The position numbers and the translations under genes are program-made. A stretch of DNA of 64,000 nt from Salinibacillus xinjiangensis (GTDB lineage: Bacteria; Bacillota; Bacilli; Bacillales; Alkalibacillaceae): positions 389,076-453,075 of the forward strand of contig NZ_WJNH01000001.1 in NCBI RefSeq assembly GCF_009649735.1, in the 5' to 3' direction. This document shows positions 1 through 9,039 of this stretch, in pieces (position 1 is the stretch's first letter; every line of letters starts with the position of its first letter). The notes beneath the pieces are model-generated. The model was given only the letters and a program-made list of their open reading frames with translations. It was not told the origin of the DNA and did not search any database.

Positions 1-150
1 TCAGTAAAATCCTACCATGTAGGCAATTTATTGTAAAGAAAAGGCACACTTTTCAGGTGACTTTAAACATATATTAAACCCTTCGTTTTCACTAAATAAT
101 TTTTGTCTTTTTTTATCCCATAGCATACATTATAAATACAAAAAATATAA

Positions 151-179
151 TTGAACTTAATAAAGTATGCATATATAAT
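151..179 (+). promoter_or_regulatory. SigA-type promoter of the LCP gene
   Basis: A -35 box TTGAAC (151-156) and a perfect -10 box TATAAT (174-179) are separated by exactly 17 bases. They lie about 35 bases before the start of the LCP gene. Inferred from consensus only. Confidence 0.65.
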
Positions 180-212
180 AATAACTTAAGGGAGTTTGAA
201 TATGGGGGAAAA

Positions 213-1181
213 ATGATGAATCGTGTTGAATTGAGGAAGAAAAAACAACGAAAAAAATTATGGCGTCGAATATTTATGATATTAGGAATCATATTAATCA
301 CATCTCTAAGTTATGGTGGATATGTTTTTTATGAGTCCTATCAAGCTGCGAGCAAAACATATGACGACTTAGGCAGAGATAAATCAAAATTACGTGAGGA
401 TAAGGTTTCTATTTCTCAAGATCCCTTTTCTGTACTGTTAATGGGCGTTGAGAGCTATTCAAGTGGCGGTGGAGATACAGGAAGATCAGATACATTAATG
501 CTTGCCACCTTTAATCCGGAACAAAAAAACATGAAATTAATGAGTATACCTCGTGATACACGTGTAGAAATTGCTGAGCGAAATACAGTAGAAAAAATTA
601 ACCATGCCTACGCTTATGGCGGTAAGAAAATGACAATTGAAACTGTAGAAAACTTTTTAGATATTCCTGTTGATTATTATGCTACTGTAAATTTTGATGG
701 ATTTAAGAATATAGTTGATGTGTTAGGTGGCATTGATGTAAATGTTCCCTTTGATTTCCAACAAAATAGTGATGACCGTATTGCTGAAAAATTGCAGTTC
801 TATGAAGGTCCAATGGAGCTAAATGGACGTTATGCACTTGCATATGCCCGTATGAGACTTGAAGATCCAAAAGGTGACTTAGGTCGAGTTGAACGACAAA
901 AAGAAGTTGTGACAGCAGTTATAGATAAAGTTACTTCTGCAAGCACTGTATTTAAAATTGATGATTTAGCAAATGAATTAGGTAATAATATCGAAACAAA
1001 CATGAAAATTTCCGATGCACTTAAGCTTTATAAAAAGTATCCTAACTTCAGTACTTCCAAGATTGAGCAAATTACCTTAGAGGGTACACCACAGTATATT
1101 GATGGCGTATCATATTATATTGTAGATGAGCAATCATTATCTAACGTAAAACAACAACTAAAAGAACACTTAGATATATAA
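213..1181 (+). CDS. LytR-CpsA-Psr (LCP) family glycan-peptidoglycan ligase
   Basis: LCP proteins are membrane-anchored enzymes that move undecaprenyl-phosphate-linked teichoic acids or capsule onto peptidoglycan outside the cell. This 322-residue protein has a basic N terminus, one membrane segment at about residues 16-38, then the LCP domain. The domain shows the acidic/arginine signature (GRSDTLMLATF, then MSIPRDTRVEI), the NFDGFKNIVDVLGGIDV segment, and the late ALAYARMRLEDPKGDLGR segment carrying the arginines that hold the lipid phosphate. The length fits the family. The start at 213 (or the next ATG at 216) follows GGGGGA. It is convergent with the TagO-like gene and shares a terminator with it. 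The position at the edge of a glycan locus suggests it attaches one of the polymers made here; which one cannot be read from sequence. Confidence 0.93.
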   Translation: MMNRVELRKKKQRKKLWRRIFMILGIILITSLSYGGYVFYESYQAASKTYDDLGRDKSKLREDKVSISQDPFSVLLMGVESYSSGGGDTGRSDTLMLATFNPEQKNMKLMSIPRDTRVEIAERNTVEKINHAYAYGGKKMTIETVENFLDIPVDYYATVNFDGFKNIVDVLGGIDVNVPFDFQQNSDDRIAEKLQFYEGPMELNGRYALAYARMRLEDPKGDLGRVERQKEVVTAVIDKVTSASTVFKIDDLANELGNNIETNMKISDALKLYKKYPNFSTSKIEQITLEGTPQYIDGVSYYIVDEQSLSNVKQQLKEHLDI

Positions 1182-1184
1182 AAA

Positions 1185-1226
1185 ATAAAGCCGATTAGTT
1201 GATAACTTTCCAACTATCGGCTTTAT
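1185..1226. terminator. Bidirectional terminator between LCP and tagO-like genes
   Basis: An inverted repeat with arms ATAAAGCCGATTAGTTG and CAACTATCGGCTTTAT lies between two convergent genes, with A-rich and T-rich flanks on both sides. It can serve as an intrinsic terminator in both directions. Confidence 0.75.
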
Positions 1227-2320
1227 ACTTTATTATCTTGTTCTTGATTTTTAGTTGCTTTTTTTATACCCAAAATTCTTCTTATAAGATTTAAAACTGG
1301 TTGTTGACCATTTCCTACTAACCCAACAATTTCAGCGATAATATGAAGAAAAAAAACAATAACAGTAATAATGATAAACGACGTTAGTAAAGTGGAATTG
1401 GTAAAAAGAATAGCAAGAATTCCAAATAGTGTACTAAAGGAATAAATTATTAACACGGATGTGCGATGGCTAAATCCCGCATTAATTAACTGATAATGTA
1501 AATGCTTTTTGTCAGGTGCCATAATTTTTTGTCCACTTGTAGCTCGCCTAATAATTGCAAACAGGGTGTCAAATATAGGAATAGCCAAAATAATAATTGG
1601 AATAATGAAACTAAAAAGCGCAACATTTTTAAATAAACCTAACATGGAGATAATCGATATGCAATAACCGAGGAATAATGCACCTGTATCACCCATAAAG
1701 ATTTTAGCAGGATAAAAATTATAAATTAAAAACCCAAGGTTACTACCAATTAATACAATACATAAATAAACTACTGTGACACGATAATCAAGGATACCCA
1801 TAACTAAAATACTAGCTAAAGCTATAGTTGAAACTCCGGCCGCAAGACCGTCAAGTCCATCTATAAGGTTAATGGCATTTGTGACCCCAATAACCCATAG
1901 AATTGTAATAATAAAACTGAAATTCTCTAAATAAATTAGGCCAAAAAAAGGCAAAGTGATCTTTTCAATTATTAATCCTGATGAAATGACTAATAAAGCG
2001 GCAGATACTTGACCAATTAGTTTGTAAATTGGTTTCAATTGAAATAGGTCGTCTAAAATACCTGTAATTATAATAATAAGTCCGCCTAAAGCAATTTCAA
2101 AAAAATGTTCATGATTCGGTTGTAAATACATCAGTGAGACTGCCACACCAATAAAGATTGCCAATCCCCCTAAACGCGGGCGTATCCCTTGGTGGATTTT
2201 TCTCTCCTCCGGCTCATCTAATGCACCTATTTTTACAGCTACCTTTTTAACTAAAGGGGTGATACATACTGTCACAAAAAATGATATCAAAAAAGCGATG
2301 ACAATCACTTGTACATCCAT
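1223..2320 (-). CDS. tagO: Undecaprenyl-phosphate GlcNAc-1-phosphate transferase (TagO/WecA type)
   Basis: This polytopic membrane enzyme moves a HexNAc-1-phosphate, normally GlcNAc-1-P from UDP-GlcNAc, onto undecaprenyl phosphate. This is the first step of wall teichoic acid and many other lipid-linked glycans. The protein (about 365 residues) shows the family hallmarks in order: an early PEERKIHQGIRPRLGGLAIF segment, GILDDLFQLKP with the Mg-binding aspartates, NAINLIDGLDGLAAG, FMGDTGALFLGY, and a cytoplasmic KKHLHYQLINAGFSHR loop. About ten or more membrane helices are evident. The start at 2320 is chosen over an upstream ATG at 2374 because an AGGTG sits just before it and the extra 18 residues are not family-like. 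It probably supplies the wall-polymer pathway that includes the TagGH exporter at 45-47 kb. Confidence 0.92.
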   Translation of the reverse strand: MDVQVIVIAFLISFFVTVCITPLVKKVAVKIGALDEPEERKIHQGIRPRLGGLAIFIGVAVSLMYLQPNHEHFFEIALGGLIIIITGILDDLFQLKPIYKLIGQVSAALLVISSGLIIEKITLPFFGLIYLENFSFIITILWVIGVTNAINLIDGLDGLAAGVSTIALASILVMGILDYRVTVVYLCIVLIGSNLGFLIYNFYPAKIFMGDTGALFLGYCISIISMLGLFKNVALFSFIIPIIILAIPIFDTLFAIIRRATSGQKIMAPDKKHLHYQLINAGFSHRTSVLIIYSFSTLFGILAILFTNSTLLTSFIIITVIVFFLHIIAEIVGLVGNGQQPVLNLIRRILGIKKATKNQEQDNKV

Positions 2321-2436
2321 AAAAGCACCTACTCTTATTGTTTCTATAAACACACACTTATATAATAATATCACATTCTTATTGTGGTGAAAATCAGTAA
2401 TAAATATGAAAACAACTTCTACATCAATAAAATAAT

Positions 2437-2474
2437 CCCAAAACGCATATCATATTATTTGAATACGTTTTGGG
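2437..2474 (-). terminator. Terminator downstream of the M14 peptidase gene
   Basis: Arms CCCAAAACG and CGTTTTGGG lie just after the stop codon on the minus strand, followed in that direction by a T-rich run. This is consistent with an intrinsic terminator. Confidence 0.6.
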
Positions 2475-2484
2475 AAGTTTTGAT

Positions 2485-5400
2485 TTACCTGTTAAATCTG
2501 TTGTTATACGCTTCTTGAGCTAACATTAGTCCAACAGAGTGATTTTCATACCATATAGAATTAAAATTACTTAATGGCACAGGCCTTGGTCCTACAGGGG
2601 GCGATATTTCAGGCGTAAATCCTGGTTTCTTTTCTCCATGTAAGAACCAATCTGTGTATCCACCACCACTAGGGTTTGGACCAGGTTTTACTAAGCTATA
2701 GCCTGTATTACCTCTTATCATTTCTGCAATTCTTCTAGCGTTTCTTTCTAGTTCACCGGATGCTTTATATTTCCAATAAAGTATTTCACCAGAAGAATGA
2801 TAAGCAACTGCTGTTTTAAAATCATGAGCCAAGGTAAAGTTGTAAATTGCTCTAGACTCCGGTTCACTTAATGGAGATGGTCCCTTATAATTCATGGAAC
2901 TAGGTTCACCTGAATTATATTTAATGGTGTCCCATCCCGCTGGATATTGACGGTTTAAGTCTACACCTCGGATATTCGCTTTCCAAGAACTAAAATTTTC
3001 ACTTCCATTATTCAGAAGAATAACCTCATGTGGTTTACTTGCACTATATGGACCCTTTTGTACTAAAGTAACTCCATCTGGGTTTACCATTGGAACAAAC
3101 CAAATTGAAGTTTTGTTGAGAATGTTTCTTGCATCAAACCCATCAATACTTCCATCTTTAACATACGCTTGACTGTAGCTATCAACCATTTCCATAACCA
3201 AATTAGTTGTTAACCATTCACGAGCATGGTGAGCAGCATTGATAAAAATTTCAGTATTTCCTTTTCCGAGTTTAAGAGCATATAGATTTCTTCCATCCAC
3301 TGACTTCCCTATTACTTCCCATGAAATAAGATGCGGATATGTTTTTTGAAGTTCATCAATATCATCTTTTAGTTCTTCATAGGTGTACTCTTGATATGGA
3401 TTTACGATTTCTTTAGCAACCATCACATTAGCTTCAACTTTACTTTTAGATACATATCCGTACCTGCCACTAATGTTTACTTCATACCAATTTCCATAAT
3501 CACGTACTACAGGATATTGCTTTCCTTTTTCTATTGTTGCAAATGGAATCAGTTCTTTGCCTGTGTTGTCATATATAACAACGTCTTGCTTAGGTTTTAG
3601 AGTTCCATTTGAATAACTCGCTTTCTTACTGTTTTGAAAAGCATTTGCATAGGATGGGTCTGTCTTTGATTTACGAACATAGCCATAATGATTACCAAAC
3701 CTAATACGGTGCCAATTTCCATAATCACTTACACGTTCATAAGTTTGTCCTTTGGTCAAAGTTCCAACTATCACTAATGATCCACTACGATTATCATAAA
3801 CAGGTAAATTAGACTCATTGACCTTAAAATACTTGGTATTTTTAGTAAAAGTTCTTTTCACATCATTTTTTTGGATATACCCAACTTTGTTAGCAATTAA
3901 AACACGATACCAATTCCCATAATCACTAGCAACAGGATGTGATTCACCATCTTCTAAAACTCCAAATGGCTCAAGCTTACCAGACGAATTATCATAAACA
4001 GTCACGTCTCCAATGGGAATAATTTCCATATCGCTATTCTTATAAGTTGTATTGTAGTTAGGAATTTGTTTTTTGAAATTCGGAATAGTCCCTGACTTAT
4101 GAACATACCCATAATGATCTCCAAACTGTATTCGGTGCCAGTTTCCATAGTCACTTACACGTTCATATACTTGACCTTTTGTAAGCTCGCCTATCTTTTT
4201 TAATCCTTTTTGTCGGTTATCATAGACCGTTAAACCATCAGTAGTGACTTCGAAGTATTTTGATTTTGAATCAAAATAACCATTTACACTGGTCTTATGA
4301 ATATACCCTACTCGATTAGCTACTAAAATGCGATACCAATCACCATAATCCGATACTATCGGAAATCTATGGCCATTTCTTATCTTTGTAAAAGGGACTA
4401 GCTTTTTCCCAGTGTTATCGTACACTACTGCATCATTACTTGCTATGAAACTTTCAGAGCTATTTTCATAGTTTTGGTTTTCATTTTTAAGAGAATTTCC
4501 GTTTGCTGGCACAGTGTCAGCCTTCCACACATAACCAAAGTGATCTCCGTATTGAATACGATGCCAGTTTCCATAATCACTCACACGAGGATAGACTTGA
4601 TCTTTTTTCAATGTCCCAACTTCTACGAGTTTTCCAGTTCGATTATCATAAACCGGTAAATTATTTGTGGTTACTTTAAAATAATTGTTTTGTTCCACAA
4701 AAAGCTTTGTAACTTTTGACTTTTGTATATAACCTACCCGGTCAGCAATTAAAACACGATACCAATTTCCGTAATCGGAAACAATTTCATGTTCTTGACC
4801 TTTTTTAAGTTCAGCAAATGGGACTAATTCACCAGAAGTATTATCATAAACTGTTACCTCTTCATCTACTCTAAACTTTCTTGATGAATTCTTATAAGTT
4901 TTATTTTCATTATTTATAGAATTATGGTTACCTGAAGTTGTGTTTTGTTTATGGACATAGCCATAATGAGAACCAAACTGAATTCGATGCCAGTTTCCGT
5001 AGTCACTATCAATCGGATAAGTTTGGTCCTTAATTAAAGTTCCTATTTCCTTTAATTCTTTTCCACGATTATCATAAACTATCGCTTCATGATTAATTAC
5101 TTTGAAACAGTTTCCATAATTTGTAGATTGATAAGTTTTATTTATATTTGGAATATCTTTTTTCTTAACAACTTTATTAGGACTGAAATTGGGTGTATCA
5201 GTGTCATTATCAATAGTAGTAACAACACTTTTATCTACATCCACAATTCTATTTCCGAGTACCACGCGATAAACATTTTCTTTATCTTCTAATATCGGAT
5301 ATTTTTCACTTTGCGATAATGTTACGTGAAATTTAGGTTTCTCTACTTCTAGTTTTAGATCTTTCTTTGGAGTAAAATACCCTTTTATTACTTCTGGATT

Positions 5401-5733
5401 AAAATTGGCATAAGAGTTTTCCATACTCTTATTAGGGACAATCTGGGCTTTCTCCTTGCTTATTTCAAAGTTTGTTTCACCCCATTGAATTTGATAGTTA
5501 TCTTCCATTTCTTTAGCAAAAATCAGTGTCCCTTGTTTGATTTCGCCCTTTACCTGCTCATCTATGTTCACAGATACCGGATTATTTACTTTTATAATTA
5601 CATTATGATATGCTAGTTGCTCTGTTGCCTCAACAGTAAGAGGAATTGTTGAAAAGATTAATAGAAATACTAGAAACCATGTAAATAATCTTGACGTTTT
5701 TTTGTTTTGTTTTCGTATTTTCCCCACCTCCAT
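2485..5733 (-). CDS. Secreted M14 zinc carboxypeptidase with eight SH3-like repeats
   Basis: A signal peptide (hydrophobic LFTWFLVFLLIFSTIPLTVE, ending about ATEQ) leads to two degenerate SH3-like stretches, then eight repeats that alternate in two types (YDNR...DYGNWHRIQFG and YDN(T/S)...DYGNWYRVLIA). A C-terminal M14 peptidase domain covers about residues 770-1085. The peptidase shows HHAREW (zinc ligands H839 and E842, numbering from position 5742), NPDGV, RGVDLNRQYP, AVAYHSSG and the catalytic Glu in GFTPEI (about E1045). Relatives cleave peptides or gamma-glutamyl bonds of peptidoglycan; the substrate here is unknown. No LPXTG or SLH motif is present, so the repeats are the likely anchor. 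The start is unclear: the ATG at 5733 overlaps the only good ribosome site, and a TATAAT at 5741-5746 would start transcription almost on it. An ATA at 5718 has ideal spacing (see findings). Confidence 0.9.
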   Translation of the reverse strand: MEVGKIRKQNKKTSRLFTWFLVFLLIFSTIPLTVEATEQLAYHNVIIKVNNPVSVNIDEQVKGEIKQGTLIFAKEMEDNYQIQWGETNFEISKEKAQIVPNKSMENSYANFNPEVIKGYFTPKKDLKLEVEKPKFHVTLSQSEKYPILEDKENVYRVVLGNRIVDVDKSVVTTIDNDTDTPNFSPNKVVKKKDIPNINKTYQSTNYGNCFKVINHEAIVYDNRGKELKEIGTLIKDQTYPIDSDYGNWHRIQFGSHYGYVHKQNTTSGNHNSINNENKTYKNSSRKFRVDEEVTVYDNTSGELVPFAELKKGQEHEIVSDYGNWYRVLIADRVGYIQKSKVTKLFVEQNNYFKVTTNNLPVYDNRTGKLVEVGTLKKDQVYPRVSDYGNWHRIQYGDHFGYVWKADTVPANGNSLKNENQNYENSSESFIASNDAVVYDNTGKKLVPFTKIRNGHRFPIVSDYGDWYRILVANRVGYIHKTSVNGYFDSKSKYFEVTTDGLTVYDNRQKGLKKIGELTKGQVYERVSDYGNWHRIQFGDHYGYVHKSGTIPNFKKQIPNYNTTYKNSDMEIIPIGDVTVYDNSSGKLEPFGVLEDGESHPVASDYGNWYRVLIANKVGYIQKNDVKRTFTKNTKYFKVNESNLPVYDNRSGSLVIVGTLTKGQTYERVSDYGNWHRIRFGNHYGYVRKSKTDPSYANAFQNSKKASYSNGTLKPKQDVVIYDNTGKELIPFATIEKGKQYPVVRDYGNWYEVNISGRYGYVSKSKVEANVMVAKEIVNPYQEYTYEELKDDIDELQKTYPHLISWEVIGKSVDGRNLYALKLGKGNTEIFINAAHHAREWLTTNLVMEMVDSYSQAYVKDGSIDGFDARNILNKTSIWFVPMVNPDGVTLVQKGPYSASKPHEVILLNNGSENFSSWKANIRGVDLNRQYPAGWDTIKYNSGEPSSMNYKGPSPLSEPESRAIYNFTLAHDFKTAVAYHSSGEILYWKYKASGELERNARRIAEMIRGNTGYSLVKPGPNPSGGGYTDWFLHGEKKPGFTPEISPPVGPRPVPLSNFNSIWYENHSVGLMLAQEAYNNRFNR

Positions 5734-5809
5734 GACATACATTATACTACAAATTTAGACAATATCAGATTGTTTTTTATGATATAAGTCAATTAAAGCA
5801 AAAATTTAA

Positions 5810-5838
5810 TTGAGCAATTTTATATAGTAATATACAAT
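5810..5838 (+). promoter_or_regulatory. SigA-type promoter of the small membrane gene
   Basis: TTGAGC (5810-5815) and TACAAT (5833-5838) are spaced by 17 bases, about 50 bases ahead of the gene that starts at 5891. Consensus match only. Confidence 0.5.
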
Positions 5839-5890
5839 AGATAGGAACAATTAAAATAGTGATGTAATCTACAGATGGGGAGCACCTGAT

Positions 5891-6337
5891 ATGAAAGATG
5901 TTATCATGTTAGTTACAGAAATCATTAATATATTACATGATTTATTAATTGAAAAATTTGGAGTGAATATGTCAGATAAAGACCTCCATTTTTGGATTAT
6001 AGGAATAATAGGAATGATATCTTTTTTTATGGTTTTTTATAGCTTCAAACTTATTTCTAAGCTTAAGTGGCATGTTTCTATACTCTCTTTCATTTATACC
6101 TTTACGATGATGGTTGTGTTGGTTTTCGCCATTGAAATTCAACAAGCTATCACCAATAGAGGGAATAAGGAGTTTGCTGATGCTGTGATAGGTTTATGGG
6201 GGTTTATTGTATTCTTTACTGTATACACATTTCTTGTTATTACAATATACTTTGTTAGTAAAATTATTAAGAATTCTACTTACAAAAAAGACATTGAATA
6301 CACAAAGAGAACAGAGCGTTATAACAAACAAAAATGA
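5891..6337 (+). CDS. Small four-helix membrane protein, function unknown
   Basis: I do not recognise this 148-residue protein. It has about four hydrophobic stretches: FWIIGIIGMISFFMVFYSF, then near residues 63-80, then around 100-125, plus an amphipathic N terminus. The C terminus is highly charged (about residues 128-148, rich in Lys, Arg and Tyr). A GGGGAG sequence precedes the ATG at fair spacing. It has its own promoter-like sequence and is followed by a strong hairpin, so it is probably a single-gene unit on the plus strand amid minus-strand glycan genes. A role in glycan synthesis is possible only by position. Confidence 0.7.
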   Translation: MKDVIMLVTEIINILHDLLIEKFGVNMSDKDLHFWIIGIIGMISFFMVFYSFKLISKLKWHVSILSFIYTFTMMVVLVFAIEIQQAITNRGNKEFADAVIGLWGFIVFFTVYTFLVITIYFVSKIIKNSTYKKDIEYTKRTERYNKQK

Positions 6338-6353
6338 GTACGTGTTATTAAAA

Positions 6354-6407
6354 ATTGCCACACACTAAGTTATTTTTTGTTTTGCTAAGTGTGTGGCAAT
6401 CTTTTTT
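6354..6407. terminator. Bidirectional terminator
   Basis: Arms ATTGCCACACACT and AGTGTGTGGCAAT are flanked by AAAAA on the left and CTTTTTT on the right. The hairpin can end both the plus-strand small membrane gene and the minus-strand nucleotidyltransferase operon. Confidence 0.75.
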
Positions 6408-6488
6408 ATCAACATAATTATTGTTACTTTAATGGAATTATTATAGAAAAAACACTATTGTACTCTACAGGCTGGGAAGACTTTGTAG

Positions 6489-7208
6489 TCAACCTTCATT
6501 TATGAATTGCTGTAACTCATCTGGCGTTCCTAATATATGAACTTTTTCAAAATCAACATAAGAGATTCTCACTTCCCCTCCTTTTTGAATCAAAAGGTTA
6601 TAAAGTGGCGCAACATATTTCTCCCCTTTTTCAAGGTTAATTTCGTCCGCATAATACTCATTATATAAGTCACTATATAGTTTACAGGAAGAGAAATAAT
6701 AGGCACCCAGTGTACAATTATCCGAAATACGGACTTTCTCTCTAACTTCAATAGCCTTTCCATCATTATCTAATTTCACAAAACTCCAGTGTTCACCAGG
6801 TGCTTGAAAGCATGGAATGAAGCCATCTCCTACGATTTTTTCTGTTTTCATTGCCCCTACTTCTACATACGTATCAATATTGTAAATTAAAAGGGGTGCA
6901 TCAGATTTCCATTGCTCTTTTGCAAGCATAGCTGTTGTTGCTTGTCCGTCGGTTACATGGTCGATTTCGATTACTGCATGTGAAGTAAAACTAAACTTTT
7001 CACACATTTTCTTAATAAATTCAGAAGAGTTGTCTTCTTTTCGTACGATAAAAATATAATGATTAGATGAATCATAATATCCTTCTAGACTCATCATGGA
7101 CCATTCAAACAATGTTTTTCCTTTTGCTTCAATCATGTACTTTGGAACATCGTAACCCGCTTTCTTAAAACGGGAACCGAGTCCGGCCATTGTGATTACA
7201 ATATTCAT
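6489..7208 (-). CDS. Sugar-phosphate (or similar) nucleotidyltransferase
   Basis: The 239-residue protein begins with a nucleotide-binding loop, MAGLGSRFKKAGYDVPKYMI, of the NTP-transferase (Rossmann-like GT-A) fold. It continues with a substrate-pocket segment (LLIYNIDTYVEVGAM) that includes the metal-binding Asp. Family members couple a sugar-1-phosphate or a phospho-alcohol such as phosphocholine to an NTP. The specific substrate cannot be told. It is the last gene of a seven-gene operon. Its start overlaps the stop of the HAD gene in a TAATG junction, implying translational coupling. With the HAD phosphatase and APH-like kinase upstream it forms a plausible kinase-phosphatase-nucleotidyltransferase set that activates one unusual building block for the polymer. 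Confidence 0.8.
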   Translation of the reverse strand: MNIVITMAGLGSRFKKAGYDVPKYMIEAKGKTLFEWSMMSLEGYYDSSNHYIFIVRKEDNSSEFIKKMCEKFSFTSHAVIEIDHVTDGQATTAMLAKEQWKSDAPLLIYNIDTYVEVGAMKTEKIVGDGFIPCFQAPGEHWSFVKLDNDGKAIEVREKVRISDNCTLGAYYFSSCKLYSDLYNEYYADEINLEKGEKYVAPLYNLLIQKGGEVRISYVDFEKVHILGTPDELQQFINEG

Positions 7209-7606
7209 TACTTACACTCCTCTCTCGAATTTTTGCATATTTCATCTAATTGTTCGGGGCTGTATTTCAAAAATTCATCTGGACGAACAGAACGGTCATC
7301 TACATAAAAACCGACATGACCTGGCCATGGTTTTCCGTAAATCACTTCATCATATGGGATATCCCATTTATCTAGCCACGCAAGTAACACTTTCGCAGTG
7401 TTTGCGTTAATTAGCCCAATGTTTCCGTTATAAGAATTCATATTACGAGCGGTAAATAAGACAATTTTTGCACCTTGTTCTTTATACGTGCGTAATTTTT
7501 CAACCATCTCTGAATAAGGAATAAGATCAGCATATTCTTCTCCTTTTTGTTTGATAGGACAAAGAGTTCCATCGATATCAAAAACGAAAGTTAATTTTTC
7601 GTACAT
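7208..7606 (-). CDS. HAD-superfamily phosphatase of capsule-locus type
   Basis: A short (132-residue) HAD protein. Motif I is FDIDGTLCP, with the nucleophile and acid/base aspartates near residues 10 and 12. Motif II is the Thr in IVLFTARN. A KPWPGHVGFYVDDRS segment supplies the motif III Lys and motif IV acidic pair. There is no cap domain, as in small phosphatases found in capsule clusters. It probably removes a phosphate from a sugar or sugar-like intermediate. It lies between and overlaps the kinase-like gene (16 bases) and the nucleotidyltransferase (1 base). Function beyond phosphoryl transfer is inferred from position. Confidence 0.82.
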   Translation of the reverse strand: MYEKLTFVFDIDGTLCPIKQKGEEYADLIPYSEMVEKLRTYKEQGAKIVLFTARNMNSYNGNIGLINANTAKVLLAWLDKWDIPYDEVIYGKPWPGHVGFYVDDRSVRPDEFLKYSPEQLDEICKNSREECK

Positions 7607-9039
7607 GTTTTCACCTCATTTAGAATTTCAATTGCATTTAAGATAAAGCCAAACACCTTTTGGGGATTGTCCATATGCAGTGGAAGCATGGATAGGAAAA
7701 GAGAAGATTCATATAATCTAACAAGTTGATAATCAAAACCATGCTTTGCTAGGTGTTTTTTAAATAATTCAATGTATTCCTTGTTGTCAAAATCAATCGA
7801 TAAAGCAAAATGGCAATTTTCATTTAATGTAATATCATACATACCGCTATTAAAAAAATCATATTTACCGCAAATAGAATGAGACAATTTTGCTATATCA
7901 TAATAAGGGTTTGTCCATAACTCTTTTTCTTCTAAAGCTCCTTTTGGGTCAATTAACCGTAAAAGAGATAATTCTTTATTATATAGCATATTCGAGAAAC
8001 ATAGGTCACCATGGCCAATTACACTTTTACCAACACTCACACCTGAAGCAATTTCATTATATAGTGATTTATACTCAGAAACGATATCATCAATACTTGA
8101 ATAATCTGTTCCCGCTTGAATATAAGGTTCAATCTCACTGTATTTATCATGTTCTTTAAGTTCTTCCACACGTTGATCTAATTTATGAAGATAAAGGTCG
8201 TCAGCAATCGCTTTGTACTCCCCTTTAGGAATAGATGTTTCATGTCGGTTTGTTACAAAGTAAAACACCTTGCTTAAAAATCTATTCATTTCAGCAAGTG
8301 AGACAGATCCATGAATCCACCTTATTGCCATATCTGTCATGTGAAAACGTTCCATCGTGTAACTTGCAGAATGCTCATTTTCTTCATAATTATAAGGCAT
8401 AACAAACCATGGTTTCATCGAATCTGGCAATAAATGATAAAAGTGATATTCCTTTTTTATTTTTTGAATATTCACAGATGTTTTAACGACCGAATATTCA
8501 TCCCCTTTTAAGGAGTTAAAAAACCTAGCATCAAACCCTCCTGAGATGTACAAAAGAAATTGAGAGTAATTAGAAATATCGGAGAAAGCCTGATTTTCTA
8601 GACTCGTATAAGGAATCTGTTCTGGAATTTGACGTGTTGAAGCATGTTTTGCAACCTGTAAAAATTCCCTATACTGATCAAGGGCAGAAAAAACATAACT
8701 TAAGTCATCTACGCTTACCGTTTCATTCACATATTGAGACTTCTTAACAAGAACGTCAAATTGCTCAGTACTTGAAATTACTGCATGTGAAAAAAGATGA
8801 AGTACAACCGTATGAGAAGGAAGATTAACAAGAACTTCTTCTACTTCCTCTAATTGTTGTTGATTATTTAGCTCAAAACAACCAATTACAAAATCATAAG
8901 ATTCGATTGAAGAAAGAAAACGGTTTTTAAGGCTAACCCGTTTATAAACGATTTCTCCAAAACTTTTATCTCCAACAATATTTTTTATCTCTGGTCCTGG
9001 TTGTTCAATGTTGTCATAAACGATAAAAAGTTTTTTCAT
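7591..9039 (-). CDS. APH/choline-kinase-like phosphotransferase with N-terminal extension
   Basis: The C-terminal half resembles the aminoglycoside phosphotransferase/choline kinase fold. It has the catalytic loop IGHGDLCFSNMLYN (His-Gly-Asp....Asn) followed by LRLIDPKG with the second metal-binding Asp. The first 150 residues or so resemble no kinase that I recognise and may be a separate substrate domain. Such proteins phosphorylate small alcohols or sugars. The gene overlaps the flippase-like gene upstream by an ATGA junction and the HAD gene downstream. A kinase beside a nucleotidyltransferase recalls the LicA/LicC pair that activates phosphocholine, but no LicD-like transferase is seen, so that reading is weak. 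Confidence 0.75.
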   Translation of the reverse strand: MKKLFIVYDNIEQPGPEIKNIVGDKSFGEIVYKRVSLKNRFLSSIESYDFVIGCFELNNQQQLEEVEEVLVNLPSHTVVLHLFSHAVISSTEQFDVLVKKSQYVNETVSVDDLSYVFSALDQYREFLQVAKHASTRQIPEQIPYTSLENQAFSDISNYSQFLLYISGGFDARFFNSLKGDEYSVVKTSVNIQKIKKEYHFYHLLPDSMKPWFVMPYNYEENEHSASYTMERFHMTDMAIRWIHGSVSLAEMNRFLSKVFYFVTNRHETSIPKGEYKAIADDLYLHKLDQRVEELKEHDKYSEIEPYIQAGTDYSSIDDIVSEYKSLYNEIASGVSVGKSVIGHGDLCFSNMLYNKELSLLRLIDPKGALEEKELWTNPYYDIAKLSHSICGKYDFFNSGMYDITLNENCHFALSIDFDNKEYIELFKKHLAKHGFDYQLVRLYESSLFLSMLPLHMDNPQKVFGFILNAIEILNEVKTCTKN

